57,883 nt of DNA. Source: Pseudomonas entomophila. Lineage in GTDB: Bacteria > Pseudomonadota > Gammaproteobacteria > Pseudomonadales > Pseudomonadaceae. This document shows, piece by piece, positions 35,073 through 43,774 of the stretch (positions are counted from its first letter, which is position 1; each line of letters begins with the position of its first letter). The DNA is taken from NCBI RefSeq assembly GCF_013523165.1, contig NZ_JAAMQI010000026.1, forward strand, positions 1 through 57,883, given 5' to 3'. The position numbers and the translations under genes are program-made. Below the pieces are notes generated by a model. The model did not search any database. It saw only the letters and a list, made by a program, of their open reading frames with translations, and was not told where the DNA came from.

Positions 35073-36235
35073 TGACCGTTTTGAAGATGACCGATCTCGA
35101 TCTGCACGGTAAGCGCGTATTGATCCGCGAGGACCTCAACGTGCCGGTGAAGAATGGCGTGGTGACCAGCGATGCGCGCATCCAGGCGGCCCTGCCGACG
35201 ATCCGCCTGGCGTTGGAGAAAGGCGCGGCGGTGATGGTCTGCTCGCACCTGGGTCGCCCGACCGAGGGCGAGTTCTCGGACGAGAACAGCCTCAAGCCGG
35301 TGGCCGAGTACCTGTCCAAGGCGCTGGGTCGTGACGTGCCGCTGGTCGCCGACTACCTGGACGGTGTCGAGGTCAAGGCCGGCGACGTGGTGCTGTTCGA
35401 GAACGTCCGCTTCAACAAGGGCGAGAAGAAGAGCACCGACGAGCTGGCGCAGCAGTATGCTGCGCTGTGCGACGTCTTCGTCATGGACGCCTTCGGCACC
35501 GCTCACCGCGCCGAGGGCTCGACCCACGGCGTCGCCAAGTTCGCCAAGGTGGCCGCGGCCGGCCCGCTGCTGGCGGCCGAGCTGGAGGCCCTGGGCAAGG
35601 CCCTGAAGGCCCCGGCCAAACCGATGGCGGCCATCGTCGCCGGTTCCAAGGTGTCCACCAAACTGGATGTGCTGAATAGCCTGAGCGCTGTCTGCGATCA
35701 GCTGATCGTAGGCGGCGGCATCGCCAATACCTTCCTGGCAGCCGCCGGTCACCCGGTGGGCAAGTCCTTGTACGAGCCTGACCTGGTCGACACGGCCAAG
35801 GCCATCGCGGCCAAGGTCAGTGTTCCGCTGCCGGTCGACGTGGTGGTCGCCAAGGCCTTCGCCGAAGATGCCGAAGCCACCGTCAAGGCCATCGCCGACG
35901 TGGCGGCCGACGACATGATCCTGGACATCGGTCCGCAGACTGCAGCCCACTTCGCCGAGCTGCTGAAGTCGTCGAAGACCGTCCTGTGGAACGGTCCTGT
36001 CGGCGTGTTCGAGTTCGACCAGTTCGGCAAGGGCACCGAAGTGCTGGCCAAGGCCATCGCGCAGAGCGACGCGTTCTCCATCGCCGGCGGCGGTGACACC
36101 CTGGCGGCCATCGACAAATACGGCGTGGCCTCGCAGATCTCCTATATTTCCACCGGCGGCGGTGCCTTCCTCGAGTTCGTCGAAGGCAAGGTGCTGCCGG
36201 CCGTGGAAATCCTGGAACAGCGGGCCAAGGCCTGA
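35072..36235 (+). CDS. pgk: Phosphoglycerate kinase
   Basis: A 387-residue two-lobed kinase interconverting 1,3-bisphosphoglycerate and 3-phosphoglycerate with ADP/ATP. RVLIREDLNVP carries the substrate Arg and Asp/Asn residues, and CSHLGRPTEG and DAFGTAHRAEGSTHGV belong to the N-lobe. GNGPVGVFEF-type and GGGDTLAAI segments form the nucleotide side. ATG 35072 follows AAGGA and directly overlaps the epd stop, so the two are translationally coupled. The length is standard. Confidence 0.97.
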   Translation: MTVLKMTDLDLHGKRVLIREDLNVPVKNGVVTSDARIQAALPTIRLALEKGAAVMVCSHLGRPTEGEFSDENSLKPVAEYLSKALGRDVPLVADYLDGVEVKAGDVVLFENVRFNKGEKKSTDELAQQYAALCDVFVMDAFGTAHRAEGSTHGVAKFAKVAAAGPLLAAELEALGKALKAPAKPMAAIVAGSKVSTKLDVLNSLSAVCDQLIVGGGIANTFLAAAGHPVGKSLYEPDLVDTAKAIAAKVSVPLPVDVVVAKAFAEDAEATVKAIADVAADDMILDIGPQTAAHFAELLKSSKTVLWNGPVGVFEFDQFGKGTEVLAKAIAQSDAFSIAGGGDTLAAIDKYGVASQISYISTGGGAFLEFVEGKVLPAVEILEQRAKA

Positions 36236-36267
36236 AGCGGCCAGGGGCTGAGCGGAGGAACGGGTCG

Positions 36268-36489
36268 ATGATCAAGCGATTGCCCATCCTGGCGATGGCT
36301 GCGATGCTGGGCGCCTGCTCAGGCTCGCCAGCCCCGCAGGACGGTGAGGCACCCGCGGTGCCGAACGGTGGCTGCTATCAGTCCGAGTGGCAAGCCGAGA
36401 CCGTGCCGGTGATCAACAAGCGGCTCGGCCCGACTGCCCTGGAAAAGTACGACGAAGAACACCAGCGCCTCGCGCCGGGCTGCCCGTGA
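36268..36489 (+). CDS. Small lipoprotein of unknown function
   Basis: A 73-residue predicted lipoprotein with the lipobox LGAC, so residue 17 is the lipidated cysteine and the mature protein has 57 residues. It has two more cysteines (GGCYQSEW and APGCP at the C-terminus) that may be disulphide bonded. A GGAGGA sits ahead of the ATG. The gene lies 32 bp after pgk and before fba, so it probably rides in the same transcript. I do not recognise a family function. Confidence 0.8.
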   Translation: MIKRLPILAMAAMLGACSGSPAPQDGEAPAVPNGGCYQSEWQAETVPVINKRLGPTALEKYDEEHQRLAPGCP

Positions 36490-36541
36490 CCTGCGTCCGG
36501 GTGGCTGACTGAGCGGGCGCCGCAAGGCACCGTGACGGGCC

Positions 36542-36566
36542 GGGTCGCACGGGCGACCCTTTATTA
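36542..36566 (+). terminator. Probable weak terminator before fba
   Basis: GGGTCGC (36542-36548) pairs with GCGACCC (36553-36559) around ACGG and is followed by TTTATTACTT. The stem is short and the T-tract broken, so it may attenuate rather than stop pgk-operon transcription. Confidence 0.5.
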
Positions 36567-36635
36567 CTTGAACTGCGGCCGCCGGCAGCGGCAGGTCGCA
36601 CGCACATACGACGCTTGTCGGGAGAGAGATACACC

Positions 36636-37700
36636 ATGGCACTCATTAGCATGCGCCAGATGTTGGACCACGCCGCAGAGTTCGGTTACGGCGTGCCAGC
36701 ATTCAACGTCAATAACCTCGAGCAGATGCGCGCCATCATGGAAGCGGCCGACAAGACCGATTCCCCGGTCATCGTCCAGGCCTCCGCCGGTGCACGCAAG
36801 TACGCAGGCGCGCCTTTCCTGCGTCACCTGATCCTGGCGGCGATCGAAGAATTCCCGCACATTCCGGTGTGCATGCACCAGGATCACGGCACCAGCCCTG
36901 ACGTCTGCCAGCGCTCGATCCAGCTGGGCTTCAGCTCGGTGATGATGGACGGCTCGCTCAAGGAAGACGGCAAGACCCCGTCCGACTACGAGTACAACGT
37001 GCGCGTCACCCAGCAGACCGTCGCCTTCGCCCATGCCTGCGGCGTGTCGGTCGAAGGTGAGCTGGGTTGCCTGGGCAGCCTGGAAACCGGCCAGGCCGGC
37101 GAAGAAGACGGTGTCGGTGCCGAGGGCACCCTCGACCACAGCCAGATGCTGACCGACCCGGAAGAGGCCGCCGACTTCGTCAAGAAGACCCAGGTCGACG
37201 CCCTGGCGATCGCCATCGGCACCAGCCACGGCGCCTACAAGTTCACCAAACCGCCGACCGGTGACATCCTGGCGATCGATCGCATCAAGGAAATTCACAA
37301 GCGCATCCCCAACACGCACCTGGTGATGCACGGTTCGTCCTCGGTCCCGCAGGAGTGGCTGGCGATCATCAACCAGTACGGCGGTGACATCAAAGAGACC
37401 TACGGCGTGCCGGTCGAAGAGATCGTCGAAGGCATCAAGTACGGCGTGCGCAAGGTCAACATCGACACCGACCTGCGCCTGGCGTCCACCGGCGCCATCC
37501 GTCGTTACATGGCCGAGCACCCGAGCGAGTTCGACCCACGCAAGTTCTTCGCCGAAACGGTCAAGGCCATGCGTGACGTCTGCATCGCCCGTTACGAAGC
37601 CTTCGGCACCGCCGGCCATGCCTCGAAGATCAAGCCGATCTCCCTGGAAGGCATGTTCCAGCGTTACGCCAAGGGTGAGCTGGCCGCCAAGATCAACTGA
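36636..37700 (+). CDS. fba: Class II fructose-1,6-bisphosphate aldolase
   Basis: A 354-residue zinc-dependent aldolase that condenses dihydroxyacetone phosphate with glyceraldehyde 3-phosphate (gluconeogenic direction in pseudomonads). MALISMRQMLDHAAEFGYG is the standard start; VPAFNVNNLEQM, the zinc/catalytic HQDHG and GFSSVMMDGS are intact. GGAGAGAG precedes the ATG at 36636. A separate promoter may lie in the 146 bp after the lipoprotein gene, but I see no good hexamers. A strong terminator follows. Confidence 0.97.
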   Translation: MALISMRQMLDHAAEFGYGVPAFNVNNLEQMRAIMEAADKTDSPVIVQASAGARKYAGAPFLRHLILAAIEEFPHIPVCMHQDHGTSPDVCQRSIQLGFSSVMMDGSLKEDGKTPSDYEYNVRVTQQTVAFAHACGVSVEGELGCLGSLETGQAGEEDGVGAEGTLDHSQMLTDPEEAADFVKKTQVDALAIAIGTSHGAYKFTKPPTGDILAIDRIKEIHKRIPNTHLVMHGSSSVPQEWLAIINQYGGDIKETYGVPVEEIVEGIKYGVRKVNIDTDLRLASTGAIRRYMAEHPSEFDPRKFFAETVKAMRDVCIARYEAFGTAGHASKIKPISLEGMFQRYAKGELAAKIN

Positions 37701-37732
37701 TCGTGCGGTGAGCCCCGTTCAGGGTGAATGAG

Positions 37733-37768
37733 TGCCCGTCTCGCGAGAGGCGGGCATTTTCGTTTTTG
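37733..37768 (+). terminator. Rho-independent terminator of fba
   Basis: A 10-bp stem with one G-T pair (37733-37742 with 37747-37756) has a GCGA loop and is followed by TTTTCGTTTTT. It begins 32 bp after the fba stop. Confidence 0.92.
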
Positions 37769-37922
37769 GAGGGAGTTGCACGCTACCAGCGACAAGTTGC
37801 AAGCGAGAGCGGATCTGCGAAACGCCGAGGTCTGCGTTTACGTGCAGTTACGCGTCCACCGCCAACCGTCGGCTGCCAAGGAACATTTTGTGTAGACAGC
37901 AGGCATTTCGGCCAGGTGCGAG

Positions 37923-37929
37923 CTAAAGT
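37923..37929 (+). promoter_or_regulatory. Candidate sigma-S promoter (-10 element) of cfcR
   Basis: CTAAAGT resembles the extended -10 of RpoS promoters (C at -13, then TAnnnT), with no matching -35. It lies 51 bp before the cfcR start codon. The KT2440 homologue is reported to depend on RpoS. GGA triplets at 37938-37940 and at the start codon (ATGGA) could be RsmA-type sites. Confidence 0.45.
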
Positions 37930-37979
37930 CAAGCATCGGATCCAAACGTCTGGCAGTGGTTGTGGAGTCTTGATACAGC

Positions 37980-40112
37980 ATGGATGGCGTTCACCTTCAA
38001 CCGTCGGACCGGGGGCCTGTGCTCCTGGTCGTCGACGACTATCCTGAAAACCTCGTCAGCATGCGGGCGTTGCTGGCTCGTCACGACTGGCGTGTGCTGA
38101 CGGCCAGTTCTGGTCTGGAAGCCTTGGGCACCTTGCTCGAACACGAGGTGGACTTGGTCCTGCTCGACGTGCAGATGCCGGAGATGGACGGTTTCGAAGT
38201 CGCGCGCCTGATGCGCGGCAGCCAGCGCACGCGCCTGACGCCGATCATCTTCCTGACGGCCACCGAGCACTCGCAGGCCGCCATCGTGCGCGGGTATGCC
38301 AGTGGCGCGGTCGACTACCTGTTCAAGCCGTTCGACCCAGACGTGCTCAGGCCCAAGATCCAGGCCCTGCTCGAGCAACAGTGCAACCAGCGCATGCTGC
38401 AGCGCCTGACCCGCGACCTGGAGTCGGCAAGAGCGTTCAGCGCCTCGATTCTGGAACATGCTGCCGAGGGCATCCTGGTCATCCAGGCCTCGGGGGTGGT
38501 GAGCTTTGCCAACCCGGAAGTCTGCAGGCTGCTCGACACCCCGGTCGACCGTTTGCAGGGCATGCACCTGCTGGACCTGCTGCAGCTGCCCAGTGCGCTG
38601 CCTTGGGAGGAGTCCGAGCTGTTCACGGCCTATCAGCGACGTGATGTCCTGCGCCTGCACGATGCGCAGTTGCGCACCTCCAGCGGTCAGCCCGTGCCCG
38701 TGGCGCTGTCCTGTGCCCCTTTGCCTGAAGAGCAAAAGGCCATGGTCGTGACCGTGCTGGACATGTCGGTCGTGCGCAGCCTGCACGTGCAGCTGGAAAA
38801 CCAGGCCATCACCGACCCGTTGACGGGGCTGCTCAACCGTCGAGGGTTTCATCAGGCAGCCGAGAGCGCGCTGATTCGTCACGAACGCTCGGAGCGCGCT
38901 CAGGCCTTGATGTACATGGACCTGGACGGGTTCAAGCGGGTCAATGACTCGCTGGGCCACGAGGCCGGCGACCGCCTGCTGTGCTGGGTCGCCGAACAGC
39001 TCAAGGACTGCCTGGGCAGCCAGGCCCTGTTGGCGCGCATGGGCGGCGACGAGTTCACCGCGTTGTTCGACGAGTTGCCCTACCTGGAGCAGGCCGGGCG
39101 TCTGGCCGAGAACGTGCTCGAGCGCTTGTCGGCGTGTCAGCAGATCGACGGGGTGGACATCTGCCTGGGGGTCAGCATCGGCATCGCCACCTACCCCGAA
39201 TGCGGCGACAGCGTGCACAGCCTGATTCGCGCTGCCGATACCGCGATGTACGCGGCCAAGCAGGCCGGGCGGCAGCAGTACCGCTTCTACGACGATGAAC
39301 TCAATGGTCGCGCCCGCTCACGACTCATGCTCGAGGACGGCGTGCGCACCGCCATCGAGCAACATGATTTCAGCCTGGTCTACCAACCGCAGGTGGCCTT
39401 CGCCGACGGGCGCCTGCGCGGCTTCGAGGCATTGCTGCGCTGGCGCCACCCCAGTGTCGGCGACGTGCCCCCCGGGCTGTTCATCCCGCTTCTCGAAGAG
39501 GCGCGGCTGATCAATCGGCTGGCCAGCTGGATCTACCGTCAGGGTGCAGCGCAGCGCACGGCGTGGGGCACCCGCTTTCCCGATGACCTGATCCTGGCCA
39601 TCAGCCTGGGCCGTGCACAGTTCGCCATGCCAGGGCTGGCCGACGAGCTGCGGCGCGTGATCGACGACCATGGGCTCGACCCCCGGCAACTGGAGCTGGA
39701 AGTGGCCGAGACTTCGCTGATGTGCAACATCGATGCGGCCGTCAAGCAATTGCAGCGCCTGCGCGACCTGGGCGTGCGCGTCGCCCTGGACGACTTCGGC
39801 GCAGGCGACTGTTCGTTGCGCATGCTGCGCGACCTGCCCATCGATACCCTCAAGCTCGACCGACACCTGGTGGCTCGCCTGCCCGACTCGGTGGCCGACG
39901 CGGCGCTGGTGAGCAGCGTCATCGCGCTGTGCCTGGAATACGGCATCACCGTGATCGCCGAAGGCGTCGAGACGCGGGCCCAGGCGCAGTGGCTCAAGGC
40001 GCACGGCTGCCAATACGTGCAGGGGTTCCTGGTGGCACGTCCCTTGACCGCAGACGATGCGCACGATTTTCCAGAGCGGTTTTCCTGGCCGGGCTTGTGC
40101 TTGCTAGACTGA
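37980..40112 (+). CDS. cfcR: Response regulator with receiver, PAS-like, GGDEF and EAL domains (CfcR)
   Basis: A 710-residue c-di-GMP enzyme. The receiver (about 13-135) has acceptor Asp63 in LLDVQMPEMDG. A PAS-like region follows (about 155-270). The GGDEF site is intact at 355-359, but the RxxD inhibitory site upstream is missing (Gly and Ala at those places). The EAL domain starts at 483-485 with EAL present, but the metal-binding Asn of the usual NLS motif is Ser542, so phosphodiesterase activity is probably lost. The KT2440 homologue CfcR (formerly Rup4959) acts as a stationary-phase diguanylate cyclase. Gene context after fba agrees. Confidence 0.9.
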   Translation: MDGVHLQPSDRGPVLLVVDDYPENLVSMRALLARHDWRVLTASSGLEALGTLLEHEVDLVLLDVQMPEMDGFEVARLMRGSQRTRLTPIIFLTATEHSQAAIVRGYASGAVDYLFKPFDPDVLRPKIQALLEQQCNQRMLQRLTRDLESARAFSASILEHAAEGILVIQASGVVSFANPEVCRLLDTPVDRLQGMHLLDLLQLPSALPWEESELFTAYQRRDVLRLHDAQLRTSSGQPVPVALSCAPLPEEQKAMVVTVLDMSVVRSLHVQLENQAITDPLTGLLNRRGFHQAAESALIRHERSERAQALMYMDLDGFKRVNDSLGHEAGDRLLCWVAEQLKDCLGSQALLARMGGDEFTALFDELPYLEQAGRLAENVLERLSACQQIDGVDICLGVSIGIATYPECGDSVHSLIRAADTAMYAAKQAGRQQYRFYDDELNGRARSRLMLEDGVRTAIEQHDFSLVYQPQVAFADGRLRGFEALLRWRHPSVGDVPPGLFIPLLEEARLINRLASWIYRQGAAQRTAWGTRFPDDLILAISLGRAQFAMPGLADELRRVIDDHGLDPRQLELEVAETSLMCNIDAAVKQLQRLRDLGVRVALDDFGAGDCSLRMLRDLPIDTLKLDRHLVARLPDSVADAALVSSVIALCLEYGITVIAEGVETRAQAQWLKAHGCQYVQGFLVARPLTADDAHDFPERFSWPGLCLLD

Positions 40113-40138
40113 CGCCTCTTTCTGCCCGATCGCCTGCC

Positions 40139-40639
40139 ATGACCGTACTGCGCTACTTGCAAGCCTACCCACCGCACCTGCAGGAGCAGGTGCGCCAGCT
40201 CATCGCCACCGACCGGCTCGGCGACTACCTGCGCCAGCGCTACCCCGACCGGCATGCCGTGCAGAGCGACAAGGCGCTGTACGGCTATGCGCAGGACCTC
40301 AAGCAGGCCTACCTGCGCAACGCGCCCAGCCCCGACAAGGTGCTGTTCGACAACCGGCTCGACCTGACCCACCGCGCCCTCGGGCTGAACACGGCAGTTT
40401 CGCGGGTGCAGGGCGGCAAGCTCAAGGCCAAGAAGGAAATCCGCATCGCCTCGCTGTTCAAGGACGCGGCGCCGCAATTCCTGCGCATGATCGTCGTGCA
40501 CGAACTGGCGCACCTGAAGGAGCGCGATCACAGCAAGGCGTTCTACCAACTGTGCCAGCACATGGAGCCGGCCTACCACCAACTGGAGTTCGACCTGAGG
40601 GTCTACCTGACCTACCAGGACGTGTCCGGTGCTGCCTGA
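40139..40639 (+). CDS. YgjP-like (M48/SprT-type) metallopeptidase-domain protein
   Basis: A 166-residue protein with the zinc motif HELAH at residues 121-125 and a further His131, typical of the YgjP/DUF45 family. The sequence before it (KKEIRIASLFKDAAPQFLR) forms the expected beta-strand and helix. There is no signal peptide, so it is cytoplasmic. Family members are predicted zinc proteases; substrates are unknown. The ATG at 40139 begins MTVLRYLQAYPPHLQ. It is 26 bp after cfcR, and the next gene starts 10 bp after its stop, so co-transcription is likely. Confidence 0.87.
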   Translation: MTVLRYLQAYPPHLQEQVRQLIATDRLGDYLRQRYPDRHAVQSDKALYGYAQDLKQAYLRNAPSPDKVLFDNRLDLTHRALGLNTAVSRVQGGKLKAKKEIRIASLFKDAAPQFLRMIVVHELAHLKERDHSKAFYQLCQHMEPAYHQLEFDLRVYLTYQDVSGAA

Positions 40640-40649
40640 GGAGGCCCCT

Positions 40650-40952
40650 GTGAGCGATGTGACGAGCAAGACCCGCAGCAGTTTCTACCGACGCCTGTAC
40701 GTCGCCTGGCTGATCGACAGCCAGCAGGCGAGCAGTGTCCCGGCCCTGATGGAGGCCACCGGCATGCCCCGGCGCACGGCCCAGGACACCATCGCCGCGC
40801 TGGCCGAACTGGACATCGTCTGCACGTTCGAGCAGCAGGAAGGCGCCCGTCATCACGCCGGCCACTACCGCATCAGCGACTGGGGGGCGATCGATCGACG
40901 CTGGGTCGGCGCGCACCTGGCACAGATTCGCCAGGTGCTGGGTTATCCGTGA
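40650..40952 (+). CDS. Small winged helix-turn-helix protein (GTG start)
   Basis: A 100-residue protein with a helix-turn-helix pattern (SVPALMEATGMPRRTAQDTIAAL, two helices with a glycine turn), then ELDIVCTFEQQ and HHAGHYRISDWG as the wing. It should bind DNA or RNA, but no ligand domain is present. The GTG at 40650 has GAGGAGG 6 bp upstream; an upstream GTG at 40629 is less likely as it overlaps the previous gene. It follows the YgjP-like gene closely. Target unknown. Confidence 0.78.
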   Translation: MSDVTSKTRSSFYRRLYVAWLIDSQQASSVPALMEATGMPRRTAQDTIAALAELDIVCTFEQQEGARHHAGHYRISDWGAIDRRWVGAHLAQIRQVLGYP

Positions 40953-40963
40953 ACGCCCGAGCG

Positions 40964-41416
40964 TCAGGCCTTGCGCATGCCGATGTGCGGGATGCCGTCC
41001 TCGACGTAGGGCTCGCCGACCGCTTCGAACCCCTGGCGGCCGTAGAAGCCTTGCAGGTGCGACTGGGCCGACAGGTAGACCGGCGTATGGGGCCAGCAAT
41101 GCGAGGCGCACTCCAGCCCCTTGAGCAGCAGTTGCTCGCCCAGGCCACGCCCTCGCGCGCAGGCCGCCGTCAGCACGCGGCCGATCACCACATCACCGCC
41201 CTGGGACTGGGGGTCGAGCAGGCGCAGATAGGCCACCAGCTGGCCTTCTTCCCAGGCCATCAGGTGGCAGGTGTCACCGCTCAGGTCCTGGCCGTCCACT
41301 TCCTGGTAGGCGCACTGCTGCTCGACCACGAAGACCTCGACCCGCAGGCGCAGGATGGCGTACAGCTGGTCCTTGTCGAGGTCGGTGTGGTGGGTGCAGA
41401 TCCATTCGAGGGACAT
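40964..41416 (-). CDS. elaA: ElaA-type GNAT acetyltransferase
   Basis: A 150-residue GNAT-fold protein. LYAILRLRVEVFVVEQQCAYQEVDG is the ElaA-specific N-terminal segment. The acetyl-CoA pyrophosphate loop is in IGRVLTAACARGRGLGEQLL, and LQGFYGRQGFEAVGEPYVEDGIPH ends the fold. It should transfer an acetyl group to an amine, substrate unknown. It converges on the winged-helix gene with an 11-bp gap. Confidence 0.92.
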   Translation of the reverse strand: MSLEWICTHHTDLDKDQLYAILRLRVEVFVVEQQCAYQEVDGQDLSGDTCHLMAWEEGQLVAYLRLLDPQSQGGDVVIGRVLTAACARGRGLGEQLLLKGLECASHCWPHTPVYLSAQSHLQGFYGRQGFEAVGEPYVEDGIPHIGMRKA

Positions 41417-41484
41417 GGCAAGGCTCCAGGGGTGGGGCGTCGATCATCGCAAATGCAGGCGACGAAGGCGACCCCATGCCGCGA

Positions 41485-43665
41485 TCAGGTCGGCGTCGCC
41501 TTGCCCAGGTGCGCTGCCAGGGTCCGCAGGGGCGCGAGCTGCCGGCCGATCAGGGCCAGTTGGCTCTGAATCAGGCGCTGATGCTCGTCGAGGTCGTCCG
41601 GCATCTGCTCGAGGCTGCTGGCCAGGGCCTGTTCTTCCTCGCTGTGGATCGCCACCGGCTGGCGCGCCGCCAGGGCACCGGCGATCGCGTCCAGGCTGGC
41701 GGCCAGGCTGGCGCCGGCGCCATCGATCAGGTGCTCATGGACCTCGGCCGGCAGGCTGGTATCACGGTGCGCCCCCAGCCCCGACAGGTAGCTGAGCAAG
41801 GTGTGCGACAGCACCAGGAAGCGAAAGCCCAGGTCGGCTTCCTTGCGGAAGTGCCCAGGCTCCATGAGCATGTTCGCCAGGGTCGTCGACAGCGCGGCAT
41901 CGGCGTTGTGGGCGTTGCGCCGGGCCAGCCGGTAGGCCAGGTCGTCGCGTTTGCCATCGGCATACTGCTGCATGATCTGGCGCAGGTATTCGCTGGCGCA
42001 CGCCAGGGTATTGGCCAGCACCTTGTTCAGCTTGCGGCCCTGCCAGTCGGGCAGGAACAGGAACACCGCCAGGATCGCGATCAGGCTGCCCACCAGGGTA
42101 TCGACCAGACGCGGCAGGAACAGGCCATAGCCGTCCCCGACCTGGTTGAAGCAGAACAGCACCATCAGGGTGATCGCCGCGGTCGCCAGGGTGTAGCGGG
42201 TGGTGCGGTTGACGAAGAACACCACGCCGGCGATCACCGCGAACATCGACTGTACGATCGGATTGGGGAACAGGTCGAACAGCGCCCAGCCCACCGTCAG
42301 GCCGATGGCGGTGCCGATGATCCGCTGCACCAGCTTGCGCCGGGTCGCACCGTAGTTGGGCTGGCAGACGAACAGCGTGGTGAGGATGATCCAGTAGCCC
42401 TGGGTCGGGTGGATCAGGTGCACCATGCCATAGCCGATGGACAACGCCAGCGGCAGGCGCAGGGCATGGCGAAAGACCAGGGAGGTCGGCGTCAGCTGGG
42501 TGCGCAGGCGTTTCCAGATCTCCCGCAGGCCCTGCGGCGAACGGTCGAGCAGGCTGTTGTCGGTGGCGTCGGCCAGGGTTTCGGGGTTGCTCGCCGCGTT
42601 GAGCAGGCGGTGGAGCGTGGCCAGGTTGTGCGCCAGTGCGCGCAGCGAGCGCAGTAGCCCGCGCCAGGCCGGGTTGTTCTGCTGGCGCAGGTAGTCGAGC
42701 GAGGCGTGCAGGTCGTCCAGTGCCTCGGCGAAGCCCGTATCGTCACCGAAGGGCTGACGCAGCCGGATCGACTCGGCCAGTTGCTGGCAGACGCTGCCTT
42801 GCTGGCGCAGCAGGCGCTGGCAGCGGAACATCACGTCACTGTGGAAGAAGGTCTCGGCCAGCGCATTGTAGGGGTAGTGCGAGGCGCTGACGCGCTCGTG
42901 GATGTCCTGGGCCAGGAAGTACAGCTTCAGGTAGCGGCTGACCTTGGAGTTGGGCTGGCTGTTGCCGACCCGGTGCAGGATGATTTCCTTGGCCGCGTTC
43001 AGGGTCGCCACCACCTTGCCGTTCTGCCGCGCCAGCTCCAGGCGACGCGCCTCGACATCGAGGTTGCGCACCGGCTCGAACAGGCTGGCCTTGAGCTTGA
43101 TGTAGCGGCCCAGCTCCCAGAACAGCTTGGCCAGGCTCTGCTGCACCGGCTGGTTGGAGAACAGCGCCTGCCACAGCACCGAGAGCAGCCCGTACCAGGC
43201 CGCCCCGGCAACCAGCAGCGCGGGCTCGTGCCAGAAATCGCTGACCTCTCCACCGCGCTGATCGACCCCGATCATGGTGTACACCGCCAGGATCAAGGTG
43301 GCCGACGCGATGGCGCCATAACGCTCGCCCAGTGCGCCGAGCATGGTCAGGGCGAAAGCCGACAGCGCCAGCGCGATGACGAACACCCACGGGTAGGGGA
43401 ACAGCAGCTCCACCGCCAGCGCGGCGATGGCGAAGCACACCAGGGTGACCAGCAACGCGCTCAGGCGCCCCTGCCAGCTGTCGTCGGTCTCGGCCAGGGC
43501 GCTGGCGATGATGCCGAGGAACAGCGGGATCAGCAGGCTCATCTCGTCCTGGTACCAGCACAGCGCCATGCTGCCGGTGAGCGCGAGGGTGACCCGGATG
43601 CTGTAGCTGAACTTGTCCTGCGCCCACAGGCGGCGCAAGGTATGGCGAAGCGAAGAAGAGGGCAT
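41485..43665 (-). CDS. yccS: YccS-type inner-membrane protein
   Basis: A 726-residue protein with two blocks of about five to six membrane helices (roughly residues 25-165 and 395-530). Each is followed by a cytoplasmic helical domain, the duplicated layout of the FUSC/YccS family related to aromatic acid exporters. HPTQGYWIILTTLFVCQPNYGATRRKLVQRIIGT is the conserved second-block core. The transported substrate is unknown. It is the next gene after the YhiN-like flavoprotein on the same strand, with a 109-bp gap. Confidence 0.9.
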   Translation of the reverse strand: MPSSSLRHTLRRLWAQDKFSYSIRVTLALTGSMALCWYQDEMSLLIPLFLGIIASALAETDDSWQGRLSALLVTLVCFAIAALAVELLFPYPWVFVIALALSAFALTMLGALGERYGAIASATLILAVYTMIGVDQRGGEVSDFWHEPALLVAGAAWYGLLSVLWQALFSNQPVQQSLAKLFWELGRYIKLKASLFEPVRNLDVEARRLELARQNGKVVATLNAAKEIILHRVGNSQPNSKVSRYLKLYFLAQDIHERVSASHYPYNALAETFFHSDVMFRCQRLLRQQGSVCQQLAESIRLRQPFGDDTGFAEALDDLHASLDYLRQQNNPAWRGLLRSLRALAHNLATLHRLLNAASNPETLADATDNSLLDRSPQGLREIWKRLRTQLTPTSLVFRHALRLPLALSIGYGMVHLIHPTQGYWIILTTLFVCQPNYGATRRKLVQRIIGTAIGLTVGWALFDLFPNPIVQSMFAVIAGVVFFVNRTTRYTLATAAITLMVLFCFNQVGDGYGLFLPRLVDTLVGSLIAILAVFLFLPDWQGRKLNKVLANTLACASEYLRQIMQQYADGKRDDLAYRLARRNAHNADAALSTTLANMLMEPGHFRKEADLGFRFLVLSHTLLSYLSGLGAHRDTSLPAEVHEHLIDGAGASLAASLDAIAGALAARQPVAIHSEEEQALASSLEQMPDDLDEHQRLIQSQLALIGRQLAPLRTLAAHLGKATPT

Positions 43666-43774
43666 GGTGGCCTGCTGGGCAAAGGTCGATGATCGCGGGT
43701 CAGGAGGGCGCTATACCCTCTTGGTCACGGGCCAGCAAGAAGCGTTCCGTGTGCCCGCGATTCTAGCGCGAAGC

